From assembly GCF_018324685.1 (NCBI RefSeq), contig NZ_AP023354.1, forward strand, positions 2,852,001 to 2,916,000: a stretch of 64,000 bases of DNA. The letters run 5' to 3'. Within the stretch, counting starts at the first letter, position 1. Each line of letters opens with the position of its first letter. The position numbers were made by a program, and so were the translations under genes. Source of the DNA: Actinocatenispora sera. GTDB taxonomy: Bacteria; Actinomycetota; Actinomycetes; Mycobacteriales; Micromonosporaceae. Shown piece by piece: positions 9,344 to 18,323 of the stretch. The notes under the pieces are model-generated. The model searched no databases. It was not told the origin of the DNA and worked only from the letters and a program-made list of their open reading frames with translations.

Positions 9344-9760
9344 ATGACACTGGTTGTCGGAAAGATGATCGCCGCCCACCCGGGCCCCGGGGCCGACTTC
9401 GACAGTGCGCTGGCCACGTGCATCGAGGAGTGCCTCGCCTGCTTCCAGGCCTGCACCTCGTGCGCCGATGCCTGCACGGCGGAGGCCGACATCGCCTCGA
9501 TGGTCAAGTGCATCCGGACCGACCTCGACTGTGCCGATACGTGCGCCGCGTGCGCGGCCGTCCTGTCGCGTCGTACGGACACCGACCTGACCGTCACTCG
9601 AACCCTGGTGGAAGCCTGCCTTGCCTCGTGCGTCGCCTGCGCCGTGGAGTGCGAGCGACACGCCGCCCACCACGAGCACTGCCGAATCTGCGCCGAGGTG
9701 TGCCGGCGATGCGAGCAGGCGTGCCGGCAGCTTCTGGCGGCACTTCCGAAGGTCGGATAG
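9344..9760 (+). CDS. Cys-rich four-helix-bundle copper-binding protein
   Basis: This 138-residue protein has about two dozen cysteines arranged as CxxC and CxxxC along helices (CIEECLACFQACTSC, CIRTDLDCADTCAAC, CLASCVACAVEC, CRICAEVCRRCEQAC). That is the pattern of the four-helix-bundle copper-binding family (Csp/DUF326), which stores Cu(I) inside the bundle. No signal peptide is visible, so it is most like the cytosolic Csp3 type. ATG 9344 has GGACAGG about 8 bases before it. It lies between a transporter-thiol oxidoreductase fusion and a secreted peptidase and may buffer copper for the nearby heme-copper oxidase, which is inference only. Confidence 0.88.
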   Translation: MTLVVGKMIAAHPGPGADFDSALATCIEECLACFQACTSCADACTAEADIASMVKCIRTDLDCADTCAACAAVLSRRTDTDLTVTRTLVEACLASCVACAVECERHAAHHEHCRICAEVCRRCEQACRQLLAALPKVG

Positions 9761-9912
9761 CGGTGGCGCCCACTCGACATGTCGCACGCCCGCCACCGGC
9801 TCGATCTTGCCCGGCGGCGGGCGGTGCGGTGGTCTTTAGCGCGGCGGAACCATTCGCCGCTGGCGGCTGATCCCCGATCCGCCAGCAAGCCCCCGGAACA
9901 GGAGGGTTTCCG

Positions 9913-12900
9913 ATGCCCAGGAGAACAAGACACCGGCGGCGCGCCGGCCTTGCGGTGGCCGCGCTGGCACTGGCGCTGGCCTGGCCGGCGGCCGCAGGCG
10001 CCGCACCGGCAACGCCACCGTCGGTGGGTCCGCCGGTGGCGACTGCGAAGCAGGTCAAGATTGGCAAGCCCGCGGCGAAGCAGCTCTGCGGCAAGCCCGG
10101 CAAGGGCCAGGCGGCGTGCCTGTCGCAGCGACGTACCGACGTTTCCGGCGTCCACGGCCTGCTGCTGAGCACCGGAGCGGCGCCGGTGGGGTACGGCCCG
10201 ACGGACCTGCGCAGCGCCTACCAGATCCCGGCCGACGGTGGTGCCGGTCAGACGATCGCCATCGTCGATGCCTATGACGACCCCACTGCCGAGTCCGACC
10301 TTGCGCTCTACCGCCAGCAGTTCGCCCTGCCCCCGTGCACGACGGACAACGGCTGCTTCCGCAAGGTCGACCAGCGCGGTGGTGCCGACTTCCCCGCCGC
10401 GGATCCCGGCTGGGCCGGAGAGATCTCGCTGGATCTGGACATGGTCTCGGCGATCGCACCGGCGGCGAAGATCGTGCTGGTGGAGGCCGACGACGCCTAC
10501 TACGATTCGCTCGGCTCCGCGGTCGACACGGCGGTGGCGTTGGGCGCCAAGTACGTGTCGAACTCGTACGGCGGGAGCGAGTCGCCGGCCGAGACGAGCG
10601 AGGACGCGCTGTACTACCAGCATCCCGGTGTGGCGGTCGTCGCCAGCAGCGGAGACGCTTTCTACGGCGTGCAGTACCCGGCGGCGTCGCCGTACGTGAC
10701 GGCGGTGGGCGGGACCTCCCTGACCCGAGACTCCAGCCAGCGCGGCTGGTCCGAGTCGGTCTGGTCCAACACCGGTGGCCCCGGTTCGGGATGCTCACGC
10801 TACGAGGACAAGCCCTCGTTCCAGACCGACACCGGTTGCGCGCAGCGCACCGTGGCCGATGTGTCCGCAGTCTCCGACCCACGAACCGGCGTCGCGGTGT
10901 ACCAGACCTACGGCGGGCAGGGCTGGGGCGTCTACGGCGGAACCAGCGCCGCCGCGCCGATCATCGCCGGCGTGTACGCCGATGCCGCGTCGCCGGCCCC
11001 GGGCAGCTATCCCAACTCGTACCCGTACCAGGATCCGTCGGCCCTCAACGACGTCACCGAAGGCAGCAACGGCAGCTGTACCCCCAGCTACCTGTGTACG
11101 GCGGGGCCCGGTTACGACGGCCCCACCGGTCTCGGCACGCCCCGAGGGATTGCCGCGTTCCGGTCCGGCCCGCACGGCGTCATCACCGGTACCGTCACCG
11201 ACGCGCACGGCAGCCGGGCGATCGCCGGCGCCACCGTCCAGGTCGGGGACGACACGGTCACCACCGACGGCGACGGCAGCTACGCGCTGTCCGTACCGCC
11301 GGGCAACTACGACCTCACCGTCGCCGCTTACGGCTACGCGAAGCGCACGATCAGCGGCATCGCCGTCACCGACGGTGGCACCGTCCGCGAGAAGGTACGG
11401 CTGCGCAAGCTGCCCACCGCGCGGCTGACCGGCACCGTCACCGACGGATCCGGGCACGGCTACCCGCTCGCCGCACAGGTCACGGTGGACGGCGTGCCGG
11501 GCGGGCCCGCCGCCACCGACCCGTCCACCGGCGGGTTCGCCCTCGACCTGCCTGCCGGCAAGAGCTACCAGCTGCACGTCACCGCGGACTATCCCGGCTA
11601 CCAGCCGGCCAGCGCCGAGATCGCGGTGGGCGACGCCGACCGTACGACCCGGTTCACCCTCGACGTCGACACCGCATCGTGCACCGCCCCTGGATATGCG
11701 AAAGCCGACGGCACCTGCGCGCCGGTCCGCGGTGGATTGCTCGTTGGCACGGTCACCGACGCCAACACCGGCGCCGGCGTGCCGGGAGCGACGGTCACCG
11801 GACCGGACGGCGCCGCCGGTACATCGACCGGAAGCACCGGCAGCTACTGGCTGTTCGCCGCCCCGGGCACGCATCAGGCGTTCACGGCAGGCCGAACCCG
11901 GTACGCCGCGCAGTCGACGACGGTGACGATCACCGCCGACCGGGTCACCCGCGCCGGCTTCACGCTGAAGGCCGGCCGGTTGCAGGTCACGCCGGGTTCG
12001 ATCAGCCGGAACGTCCAGGCCGGCAAGCAGGCTACGGCCGCCGTCACGGTGCAGAACACCGGTAGCCGGCCGGCCACGTTCCGGTTCGGCGAGCGCGACG
12101 GTCAACAGCCTGCGACACAATGGAAGTCGATCCCCGATTTCCCCACCCCGATCGAGGACAACACCGCCGGCTACCACGCCGGCACCGTCTACTCGGTGTT
12201 CGGATGGAACGGCCACAGCCAGACCGCGGACATGTACTCCTACACCCCGGGCGACGATGGCTGGACGCAACGGGCCAGTGCCTCGGCGCCGCGGGAAGGT
12301 GCGGCCGGTGCGTTCATCGACGGCAAGTTCATCGTCACCGGCGGCTGGGACGTCCGCGACCAGGATGATCCGGTCACCGAGATCTACGACCCGGCGACCG
12401 ACCGGTGGACGACCGGAGCGCCCAACCCCAAGCCGTACGCGAACGCTGGGCACGCCGTGCTCGACGGCAAGCTCTACCTGGTCGGCGGCTGCGTACTGAC
12501 CTGCGCGGTCACCGACGTACAGGTCTACGACCCGGCGAGCGACACCTGGGCGTCCGCGGCTCCCTACCCGGAGCAGGTGGCCTACCAGGCGTGCGGCGCG
12601 ATCGACGGCGACCTGTACTGCGCCGGCGGCACCACCTCGCGCGCCCAGCTCCAGCACGCCTACGTGTACGACCCGGGCAGCAACAGCTGGTCGCGCATCG
12701 CCGACCTGCCGATCCCGTTGTCCGGATCGGGCTACACCGCCGCGAACGGCCGGCTGCTGATCTCCGGCGGCATCACCGCCGGCGCCTCGTCCACGACCGG
12801 GCAGGGCTTCGCCTACGATCCGTCCACGGATACCTGGACGGGACTGGCGACGGCGCTTGCGCCGGGCAACCGCGGTGGATCGACGCTCGGGTTCTACCGC

Positions 12901-13173
12901 ATCGGCGGCCAGCCGGCCCTCGGCCAGGGGCCGTCCGCCACCGTGCAGGTGCTGCCCGGCTACGACCAGGGCGATGACGCGGACGTCGGCTGGCTGACCG
13001 AAGGTCGCGATCACGTGACCCTGGCGCCGGGCGAGAAGATACGCGTCGCCGTGCGGCTCACCGCGAAACAGCCGGCGGTGTCGCAGCCCGGTGACTTCTC
13101 GGCACTGTTGCTGATCCGGTCGGACACGCCGTACCCCAGCACTCCGGTCAGGGTGTCGATGCAGGTGAAGTAG
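9913..13173 (+). CDS. Secreted S53 (sedolisin) peptidase with carboxypeptidase-regulatory-like and Kelch repeats
   Basis: The protein has 1086 residues. An Arg-rich N-terminus and a hydrophobic core (LAVAALALALAWPAAAGA) form a signal peptide of about 35 residues. The peptidase domain runs to about residue 420, with Glu170 and Asp174 in GEISLDLD, the oxyanion Asp in ASSGD, and Ser345 in YGGTSAAAP, the sedolisin Glu/Asp/Ser triad. The long activation prodomain of fungal sedolisins is absent. Three carboxypeptidase-regulatory-like beta domains follow (GTVTDAHG, GTVTDGSG, GTVTDANTG starts), then an Ig-like segment and five or so Kelch blades from about 735 to 1010 (VYDPASDTW type). GGAACAGGAGGG precedes the ATG. 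The mix suggests an extracellular protease that binds a surface or glycan. Confidence 0.9.
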   Translation: MPRRTRHRRRAGLAVAALALALAWPAAAGAAPATPPSVGPPVATAKQVKIGKPAAKQLCGKPGKGQAACLSQRRTDVSGVHGLLLSTGAAPVGYGPTDLRSAYQIPADGGAGQTIAIVDAYDDPTAESDLALYRQQFALPPCTTDNGCFRKVDQRGGADFPAADPGWAGEISLDLDMVSAIAPAAKIVLVEADDAYYDSLGSAVDTAVALGAKYVSNSYGGSESPAETSEDALYYQHPGVAVVASSGDAFYGVQYPAASPYVTAVGGTSLTRDSSQRGWSESVWSNTGGPGSGCSRYEDKPSFQTDTGCAQRTVADVSAVSDPRTGVAVYQTYGGQGWGVYGGTSAAAPIIAGVYADAASPAPGSYPNSYPYQDPSALNDVTEGSNGSCTPSYLCTAGPGYDGPTGLGTPRGIAAFRSGPHGVITGTVTDAHGSRAIAGATVQVGDDTVTTDGDGSYALSVPPGNYDLTVAAYGYAKRTISGIAVTDGGTVREKVRLRKLPTARLTGTVTDGSGHGYPLAAQVTVDGVPGGPAATDPSTGGFALDLPAGKSYQLHVTADYPGYQPASAEIAVGDADRTTRFTLDVDTASCTAPGYAKADGTCAPVRGGLLVGTVTDANTGAGVPGATVTGPDGAAGTSTGSTGSYWLFAAPGTHQAFTAGRTRYAAQSTTVTITADRVTRAGFTLKAGRLQVTPGSISRNVQAGKQATAAVTVQNTGSRPATFRFGERDGQQPATQWKSIPDFPTPIEDNTAGYHAGTVYSVFGWNGHSQTADMYSYTPGDDGWTQRASASAPREGAAGAFIDGKFIVTGGWDVRDQDDPVTEIYDPATDRWTTGAPNPKPYANAGHAVLDGKLYLVGGCVLTCAVTDVQVYDPASDTWASAAPYPEQVAYQACGAIDGDLYCAGGTTSRAQLQHAYVYDPGSNSWSRIADLPIPLSGSGYTAANGRLLISGGITAGASSTTGQGFAYDPSTDTWTGLATALAPGNRGGSTLGFYRIGGQPALGQGPSATVQVLPGYDQGDDADVGWLTEGRDHVTLAPGEKIRVAVRLTAKQPAVSQPGDFSALLLIRSDTPYPSTPVRVSMQVK

Positions 13174-13178
13174 CTGGC

Positions 13179-14210
13179 TCAGCCGGGTTCGCCCGATCGC
13201 TCGGGCGGGCCCGGCGGCATCAGCCAGCCACGCAGCGTCGCCTGCCACACCAGCTGCAGCCGGGTGCGTACGCCGGTGAACTCGGAAAGATCACGCACCC
13301 GACGCTGCACCGTCCGCATCGAGGTGCCGAGCTGGGTGGCGATCGCCTGGTCGGTCAACCCGGCCACCAGCAGGTTCAGCAGCTGCCGGTCCGCTGGCGA
13401 GGGGGCGGCGGCGGTCCGGTACGCCTGTACCGACCCGTCGCCGGCCACCGACAGCGGGGTGGCCGTCGCCCAGATCCGCTGAAACAGCGCGGCAAGCGCA
13501 TCCAGCAGCCCGCTGGAGTGCACCACGATCGCCGACGCCTCCGCGCGCGCGGGCACCTCCAGCGGAACGATCGCCACCTCCCGGTCGACCATCACCATCT
13601 TGACCGGTACCCCGATCGCCGCCCGGGCGTCCTCGCCGCGTCGCAGGCTCGATGCGATCTCGTACGGGTCGCCCGGCACGTCGAGCAGCGCCAGATCGTA
13701 GACGGTCCGGTACTCGACGCCGGAGTCCAGCGCCGCCTGGCTCGCCGCCGTGTCGCTCGGCGGCACCGCCTGGATCGGCTCCCGCAGCAGCCCCAGCACT
13801 TCTCGCTCGGCGCCCAGCTGCAGTTGCGCGAAGCGGTGCGCCACCGCGTCTCGTCCGTACACGACCTCGATCAGCTCGTCCGCGCCACGGCTGGCGTGGT
13901 GGCTGCGGTGCTCCTCACCCAGTCGGCTGATGATGCTCTCCACCGTCTCCAGCTGCGAACGACGCTGCGCCAGCTCCGGCGCGAACGCCAGCTCCGGCCG
14001 CACCGCGCGAAACCGGTCCTGTGTGGACACCACGCGGGTCACCAGCCCTTTGCGCTCCATTGCATGCAGCTGCGTGACGACGTCTGCCGCCGGGATCCTG
14101 AGCTGGTCGGCGAGCTCGGCCGGATCGGCCGCGGCCGTGCGGAGCAACAGGCGATACATCGCGCCCTCGTCGGGGGCCATACCGACCAACTCATACATCA
14201 CTCCGGTCAT
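13179..14210 (-). CDS. LuxR-type regulator with N-terminal TrmB-like winged helix
   Basis: This is a 343-residue regulator. The N-terminus (MYRLLLRTAAADPAELADQL, then VVTQLHAMERKGLVTRV) is a TrmB/MarR-like winged helix. The middle part resembles the phospholipase-D-like sensor region of such proteins, and the C-terminus carries a LuxR helix-turn-helix (DRQLLNLLVAGLTDQAIATQLG, then RTVQRRVRDL). Proteins with this layout are common in Streptomyces and relatives, often near secreted enzymes. It converges on the S53 peptidase gene with only five bases between the stop codons, so it does not share a promoter with it. Its own promoter lies in 14211-14440. Confidence 0.82.
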   Translation of the reverse strand: MTGVMYELVGMAPDEGAMYRLLLRTAAADPAELADQLRIPAADVVTQLHAMERKGLVTRVVSTQDRFRAVRPELAFAPELAQRRSQLETVESIISRLGEEHRSHHASRGADELIEVVYGRDAVAHRFAQLQLGAEREVLGLLREPIQAVPPSDTAASQAALDSGVEYRTVYDLALLDVPGDPYEIASSLRRGEDARAAIGVPVKMVMVDREVAIVPLEVPARAEASAIVVHSSGLLDALAALFQRIWATATPLSVAGDGSVQAYRTAAAPSPADRQLLNLLVAGLTDQAIATQLGTSMRTVQRRVRDLSEFTGVRTRLQLVWQATLRGWLMPPGPPERSGEPG

Positions 14211-14439
14211 GCTGCCCTAATCCAGCCGCGCCGTGAAGCCGTCGGCTCTGCTCGGCTCATGGCACCCAGCGGGCAGCCGAGCTGGCTGGATGCTCTATAG
14301 CTACCGCAGGTCGCCGTCCGGCCGGTAGTGGCGCAGCCGGTCATGCGGCGCGGCCGCGTTCGCGGAGTCGTCGACACCGCGCGGCCGTGACGGCCATGCC
14401 GTCATGGCGACCTTGCGAGTCTGGCACTCTGAACCGCCC

Positions 14440-14560
14440 CGGACATGACGAGTCGAGGCTCTGAGAGATGTGGGGCTACCACCACTACGGCGGCTCGGGG
14501 CGGGAACCGCGCCACGCGGGCGACCGACGGAGCCGTTGCATGTCAAGGGGTAAGACGCCG
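14440..14560 (+). pseudogene. Relic of a sulfite-oxidase-like gene 3' end
   Basis: This short stretch reads HDES..L, an in-frame stop, EMWGYHHYGG, then REPRHAGD. It matches the end of the intact protein at 5104-5703 (HDEPGFWEMRGYHNYG, REQRYAGD), and the nucleotides align over most of 80 bases. Shortly after the former stop, both copies share GTAAGACGCCGCG, so the downstream flank was duplicated too. An internal TGA, the missing upstream 170 codons and the loss of the original stop show it is dead. It fills most of an otherwise gene-free gap between a LuxR regulator and an NTF2-like gene. Confidence 0.7.
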
Positions 14561-14630
14561 CGGCGTCGCGACACAGACATGGCGACGCGGACGGCCATCG
14601 CGTTGCCACCAAGCTGAACGGGAGAACCCG

Positions 14631-15035
14631 ATGTCTTACAGCCACCCGCTGCCCACGGAAGCCGCCGCCATGGTCGCACCACTACTGGAACGTTTCAACG
14701 CGGGCGACGTTGACGCCGTGATGGCCCTGTACGAACCGGAGGCCGTGGCCATCGCCCCGGACGGACGAACCGTCACCGACCACACAGAGATCGCCGCCGA
14801 CCTCGAACGCGTCATGAGTCTCGGTATTCCGATGAAGGCCACCGCACGCCACGTGTTCGTCGGCGACGACATTGCTCAGATGGTGCTCGACTGGTCCATC
14901 GACGGGACGGGACCCGACGGTGAACCGGTGCACCTCGGCGGTTCCGCGAGCGACATCCTCCGCCGCGGCACCGACGGAATCTGGCGCTACATCATCGACA
15001 ACAACCTCGGCACCGCGGTACGACAGTCCGCCTGA
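14631..15035 (+). CDS. NTF2/SnoaL-like domain protein
   Basis: This 134-residue cone-shaped alpha+beta protein resembles the SgcJ/EcaC/YybH group of the NTF2-like superfamily. Features are an N-terminal helix ending LLERFNAGDVDAVMALYEPEAV, a strand pair around GRTVTDHTEI, and the terminal strands LDWSIDGTGPDG and GIWRYIIDNN. Members bind small hydrophobic ligands or act as isomerases or hydrolases; no catalytic residues are diagnostic here. ATG 14631 has GGGAGA at 14620-14625. It appears monocistronic, 264 bp before the MOSC gene. Confidence 0.8.
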   Translation: MSYSHPLPTEAAAMVAPLLERFNAGDVDAVMALYEPEAVAIAPDGRTVTDHTEIAADLERVMSLGIPMKATARHVFVGDDIAQMVLDWSIDGTGPDGEPVHLGGSASDILRRGTDGIWRYIIDNNLGTAVRQSA

Positions 15036-15298
15036 AACCCGGACACTGATCATCTACGGTGGACAAACAGGGTGCAACCTCCTGCGGGCTGCTGCTGCGG
15101 ATCAGGTGTCGCCGCCGACGACGCCGTCGGCGTTCGAGGGTGCGTCGGTTGTCGGCCCAGGCACAACCGCTCACCTCCGCCCAGTGACACCGAAACTCGG
15201 CGTCGCACCTCGTGGCTCGACAGTCGAGAGCAGCGTGGCGTGCGCCGTCTCGGGTCACCGGTAGGGATGGCGACGGGTACAGCCTGTAAGACTGAGCC

Positions 15299-15769
15299 AT
15301 GCCTGAGATCGTCCAGTTGCTCGCGTCGCCCGTCCACCGCTACGAGGGTCGGCCGAGCGATGGCCCGGCGACGGCCCCGGAGCACGAGATCGTCGACGAG
15401 GTCGAGATCCGGGCCGGTCTCGGCATCGTCGGTGACCGCTACTTCGCCCGCCCCGCACACCGGGATGCCGCCGTCACGATCATGGCCGCGGAGGTACTGC
15501 CCGACGGAGTGGACCTGTCCCAGACGCGGCGCAACATCCTGGTCCGCGGGATCGACGTGGACGACATGATCGGGCGCACCCTGACGATCGACTCCGGGTT
15601 CGGCCCGGTGGCCTTCGCGGTGCGCCGCCCGGCCAACCCCTGTGCATGGATGGACGTCACCATCGGACCCGGCACGCGCAAGGCGCTGCGCCGCCACGGC
15701 GGAGTCCGTACGAGCCCGCTGACCGACGGGCGACTGCGGGTCGGTCCGGTCACGTTCACGGTGCACTGA
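15299..15769 (+). CDS. MOSC-domain protein
   Basis: This 156-residue protein consists of a MOSC domain (molybdenum cofactor sulfurase C-terminal domain). The family beta-barrel features are seen as GIVGDRYFARPAHRDAAVTIM, RRNILVRGID and the conserved Cys in NPCAWMDV. MOSC proteins transfer sulfur or bind sulfurated cofactor in molybdoenzyme and detoxification reactions, and stand-alone forms often support N-oxide reduction. No ribosome site is obvious before ATG 15299. A pyridoxal-phosphate class V aminotransferase/desulfurase-like gene follows at 15949, reminiscent of the two halves of eukaryotic Mo cofactor sulfurase, although the two genes are 180 bp apart. Confidence 0.85.
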   Translation: MPEIVQLLASPVHRYEGRPSDGPATAPEHEIVDEVEIRAGLGIVGDRYFARPAHRDAAVTIMAAEVLPDGVDLSQTRRNILVRGIDVDDMIGRTLTIDSGFGPVAFAVRRPANPCAWMDVTIGPGTRKALRRHGGVRTSPLTDGRLRVGPVTFTVH

Positions 15770-15948
15770 CGGCGCGCCCGGAACGGCCGTGCCCTACGCG
15801 GTGGGGTAGTGGTCGATGTCAAGCCCAGCCACCGACGTAGCTCTCACCCGGGGCGGGTAGGAAGGGTACGGGTGTCGACGCCAGAATCGGCAGAACGGCG
15901 GCGTCGCCGCCGACCCACGACCACGTACCTTGCCCGAAAGCCGAGGCC

Positions 15949-17148
15949 ATGACGATCGACCTGACCGCTCTCCGCGCCCACTTCCCGTCCCTCGACACCG
16001 GCCTCGCCTTCTTCGACGGCCCCGGTGGTACCCAGACTCCGCGTGTCGTCGCCGACGCCATCGCCGCGACGCTGGCGGGCCCCCTGTCCAACCGCGGTAC
16101 CGTCAGCCCGTCCGAGCGCAACGCCGGACGCGCGGTGACCGACTTCCGGGCCGCGTATGCCGACCTGCTGAACGTGCCCGCGCACAGCGTCGTCCACGGG
16201 CGCAGCGCCACGCAACTCACGTACGACTTCTCCCGGCATCTGGCCAAGGGCTGGAGCGCGGGCGACGAGATCGTCGTCAGCCGCCTGGATCACGACAGCA
16301 ACGTCCGGCCTTGGATCCAGGCGGCGCAGCGCGCCGGGGTGACGGTCCGCTGGATCGAGATCGACGCCGGGACCATGGATCTCGACCTCGAGTCGTACGA
16401 GCGGGCCCTGTCTCCCCGCACCCGGCTCGTCGCACTCACCGCCGCGTCGAACGTGCTGGGCACGAAGCCGCCGGTGCGCCGGATCGCCGACCGGGCGCAC
16501 GAGGCCGGTGCCCTGGTGTACGTAGACGGGGTCCACTACGCCGCGCACGAGCTGGTGGATGTGCCCGCGCTCGGCGCCGACCTGTTCGTGTGCTCGCCGT
16601 ACAAGTTCCTCGGGCCGCACTGCGGGGTACTCGCCGGGACGCCCGAGCTGCTCGACTCGCTGCACCCGGACAAGCTGCTGCCGTCCTCCGACGCGGTACC
16701 GGAACGCTTCGAGTTCGGCACGCTGCCCTACGAGATCCTGGCGGGCGCCACCGCTGCCGTGGACTTTCTCGCCACCCTCGACCCCGGTACCGGGGTCACC
16801 CGCCGGGAGCGGCTCGCGCACTCGCTGGCCGCCCTGCACGAGCACGAGCAGGCGCTGCGTACCAGGCTGGAGGAAGGGCTGCGCGGGCTCGATGACGCCG
16901 TCACGCTGTACTCGACGGCGGCGGACCGGACCCCGACGCTGCTGATGTCCTTCGCGGGGCGCGACGCACGTGCGGCCCAGCTACACCTGGCGGCCCGGGA
17001 TGTGCTGGCCCCCGCCGGGTCGTTCTACGCGTACGAGCCGTTCACCGCGCTGAAGCTGCCGGACCCGGCCCTGCGAGCGGGCCTGGCCCCGTACAACACC
17101 GCCGAGGACGTGGACAGGCTCCTCGACGGGCTGTCGTCCTTCCTCTGA
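15949..17148 (+). CDS. Cysteine-desulfurase-like class V aminotransferase
   Basis: This is a 399-residue fold-type I PLP enzyme. FFDGPGGTQTP lies at the N-terminus, LDHDSNVRPW and YVDGVHYAAHE carry the cofactor-stacking His and Asp regions, and SPYKFLGPH carries the PLP Lys. The sequence fits the cysteine desulfurase-like subgroup that differs from true SufS/NifS. The usual flexible loop Cys for persulfide formation is not evident, so a desulfurase activity is uncertain. It stands alone on the plus strand after the MOSC gene. The start codon follows a weak GAGG site. Confidence 0.85.
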   Translation: MTIDLTALRAHFPSLDTGLAFFDGPGGTQTPRVVADAIAATLAGPLSNRGTVSPSERNAGRAVTDFRAAYADLLNVPAHSVVHGRSATQLTYDFSRHLAKGWSAGDEIVVSRLDHDSNVRPWIQAAQRAGVTVRWIEIDAGTMDLDLESYERALSPRTRLVALTAASNVLGTKPPVRRIADRAHEAGALVYVDGVHYAAHELVDVPALGADLFVCSPYKFLGPHCGVLAGTPELLDSLHPDKLLPSSDAVPERFEFGTLPYEILAGATAAVDFLATLDPGTGVTRRERLAHSLAALHEHEQALRTRLEEGLRGLDDAVTLYSTAADRTPTLLMSFAGRDARAAQLHLAARDVLAPAGSFYAYEPFTALKLPDPALRAGLAPYNTAEDVDRLLDGLSSFL

Positions 17149-17352
17149 CGCGTGTTCACGCTGCGCGGCGCCGGCGTTCGCGGTCGGGCCTCGCATGATC
17201 GTCGGCTGCGCGGGGCAGACACTGATCGACGACAGGAACGCTTCGGACGAGGCATGGAGCAATACCTGCCGCAGGGCTCCCGGTCCTCGTTGGGGGCCGG
17301 CTGGTCTGCCGGCTTCGAGGCTGGCCCATGCGGCGGTCTGCTTTGGGCCGGG

Positions 17353-18216
17353 TCAGGTGTCCTTGCGGTGGTAGGCCTCGGCTGCGATTCGCACGAACGA
17401 GCTGACCAGTGGGGAGGGACTGGTGGCCGGCCAGGCGAGGACGAGCCTGCTCGGTGGCCGGTCGGTCACCGGGATGGTGACAAGCCCGGCGGGTGTCAGC
17501 TGATCCAGTGGGGCGAGCGCCGACATGCCGTTCCACAGAACCGCCTGCAGGCACTCCTGAATGGTGCGTACCGGCGGCTCGTGCTCGCCGGGAGTCGCTG
17601 GGGTCCAGTAGGCGCTCCACACCCGGTCGGTGTCCGGAGGCAGCCGCACCCATCGTCGATCGGGCAGGTCGGCCAACCGCACCGCCTGCTGCCCGGCTAG
17701 CGGGTCGTCGTCACGGACGACGAGCCCGACCGGTTCGGCGTGCAGGACGTGGCTGCGCAGCCCGGTGTCGTCGAACGGCGACCGCGTGAGCGCGACATCG
17801 GCCAGCCCGCTTCGTAGCCCGGCACTGGGGTCTCGCAGGTCGGCTTCGTGAACGCGCACCGACACGGTCGGGTGGACTTGCCGGAAGGCCGGGACGATCC
17901 GGCCGCCCACGAGTTCGGCGGTGTCGGCCAGCGACCCGACGGTCAGTGTGGCGCGTCCGGAGATCGAGCGCACCCGTGCCACGAGCTGGTCGGCGTGCTC
18001 CAGCAGTACTCGGGCGCCGTCATAGAGGATCCGCCCGGCCTCGGTCGGCTCCACACCACCGGGAGTGCGGTCCAACAGGGTCGTGCCAAACTCGGCCTCG
18101 AGCCGGTGCATGGCGCGGCTCAGCGGCGGTTGGGTCATGCGCAGCCGTGCGGCGGCGCGCCCGAGGTGGCGTTCCTCGGCGACGGCGACGAAGTACCGCA
18201 GCCCGCGCAGCTCCAT
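17353..18216 (-). CDS. LysR-family transcriptional regulator
   Basis: This 287-residue LysR protein has the classic N-terminal helix-turn-helix (LRYFVAVAEERHLGRAAARLRMTQPPLSRAMHRLEAEFGTTLLDR) followed by a linker helix and a periplasmic-binding-like effector domain (GRATLTVGSLADTAELVGG, VRLADLPDRRWV). It is transcribed divergently from the periplasmic-binding-like gene at 18324, the normal arrangement for LysR regulators and their target. A T-N11-A palindrome lies ten bases before its start codon. The effector is unknown but is probably a small aromatic or carboxylic acid linked to the neighbour. Confidence 0.93.
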   Translation of the reverse strand: MELRGLRYFVAVAEERHLGRAAARLRMTQPPLSRAMHRLEAEFGTTLLDRTPGGVEPTEAGRILYDGARVLLEHADQLVARVRSISGRATLTVGSLADTAELVGGRIVPAFRQVHPTVSVRVHEADLRDPSAGLRSGLADVALTRSPFDDTGLRSHVLHAEPVGLVVRDDDPLAGQQAVRLADLPDRRWVRLPPDTDRVWSAYWTPATPGEHEPPVRTIQECLQAVLWNGMSALAPLDQLTPAGLVTIPVTDRPPSRLVLAWPATSPSPLVSSFVRIAAEAYHRKDT

Positions 18217-18226
18217 CGCCTCACGG

Positions 18227-18239
18227 TACCGATCGGGTA
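18227..18239. promoter_or_regulatory. Putative LysR operator (T-N11-A palindrome)
   Basis: TACC-GATCG-GGTA is a short inverted repeat that fits the LysR T-N11-A rule exactly. It sits in the 107-bp divergent region, close to the LysR start, where autoregulatory sites commonly lie. It is assigned by position and symmetry only. Confidence 0.4.
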
Positions 18240-18323
18240 TCGCGCCAACCGCGTCGGTGTTGGCCGAGCACGAGTGCCCGCCGCGAGGATCGGAACCGCA
18301 ACCAGCGACGGAGGGAGTCCGAC

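Noticed and set aside
10795-13248. 817-residue minus-strand frame
   Set aside because: It is antisense to the S53 peptidase, with no domain and low-complexity composition.
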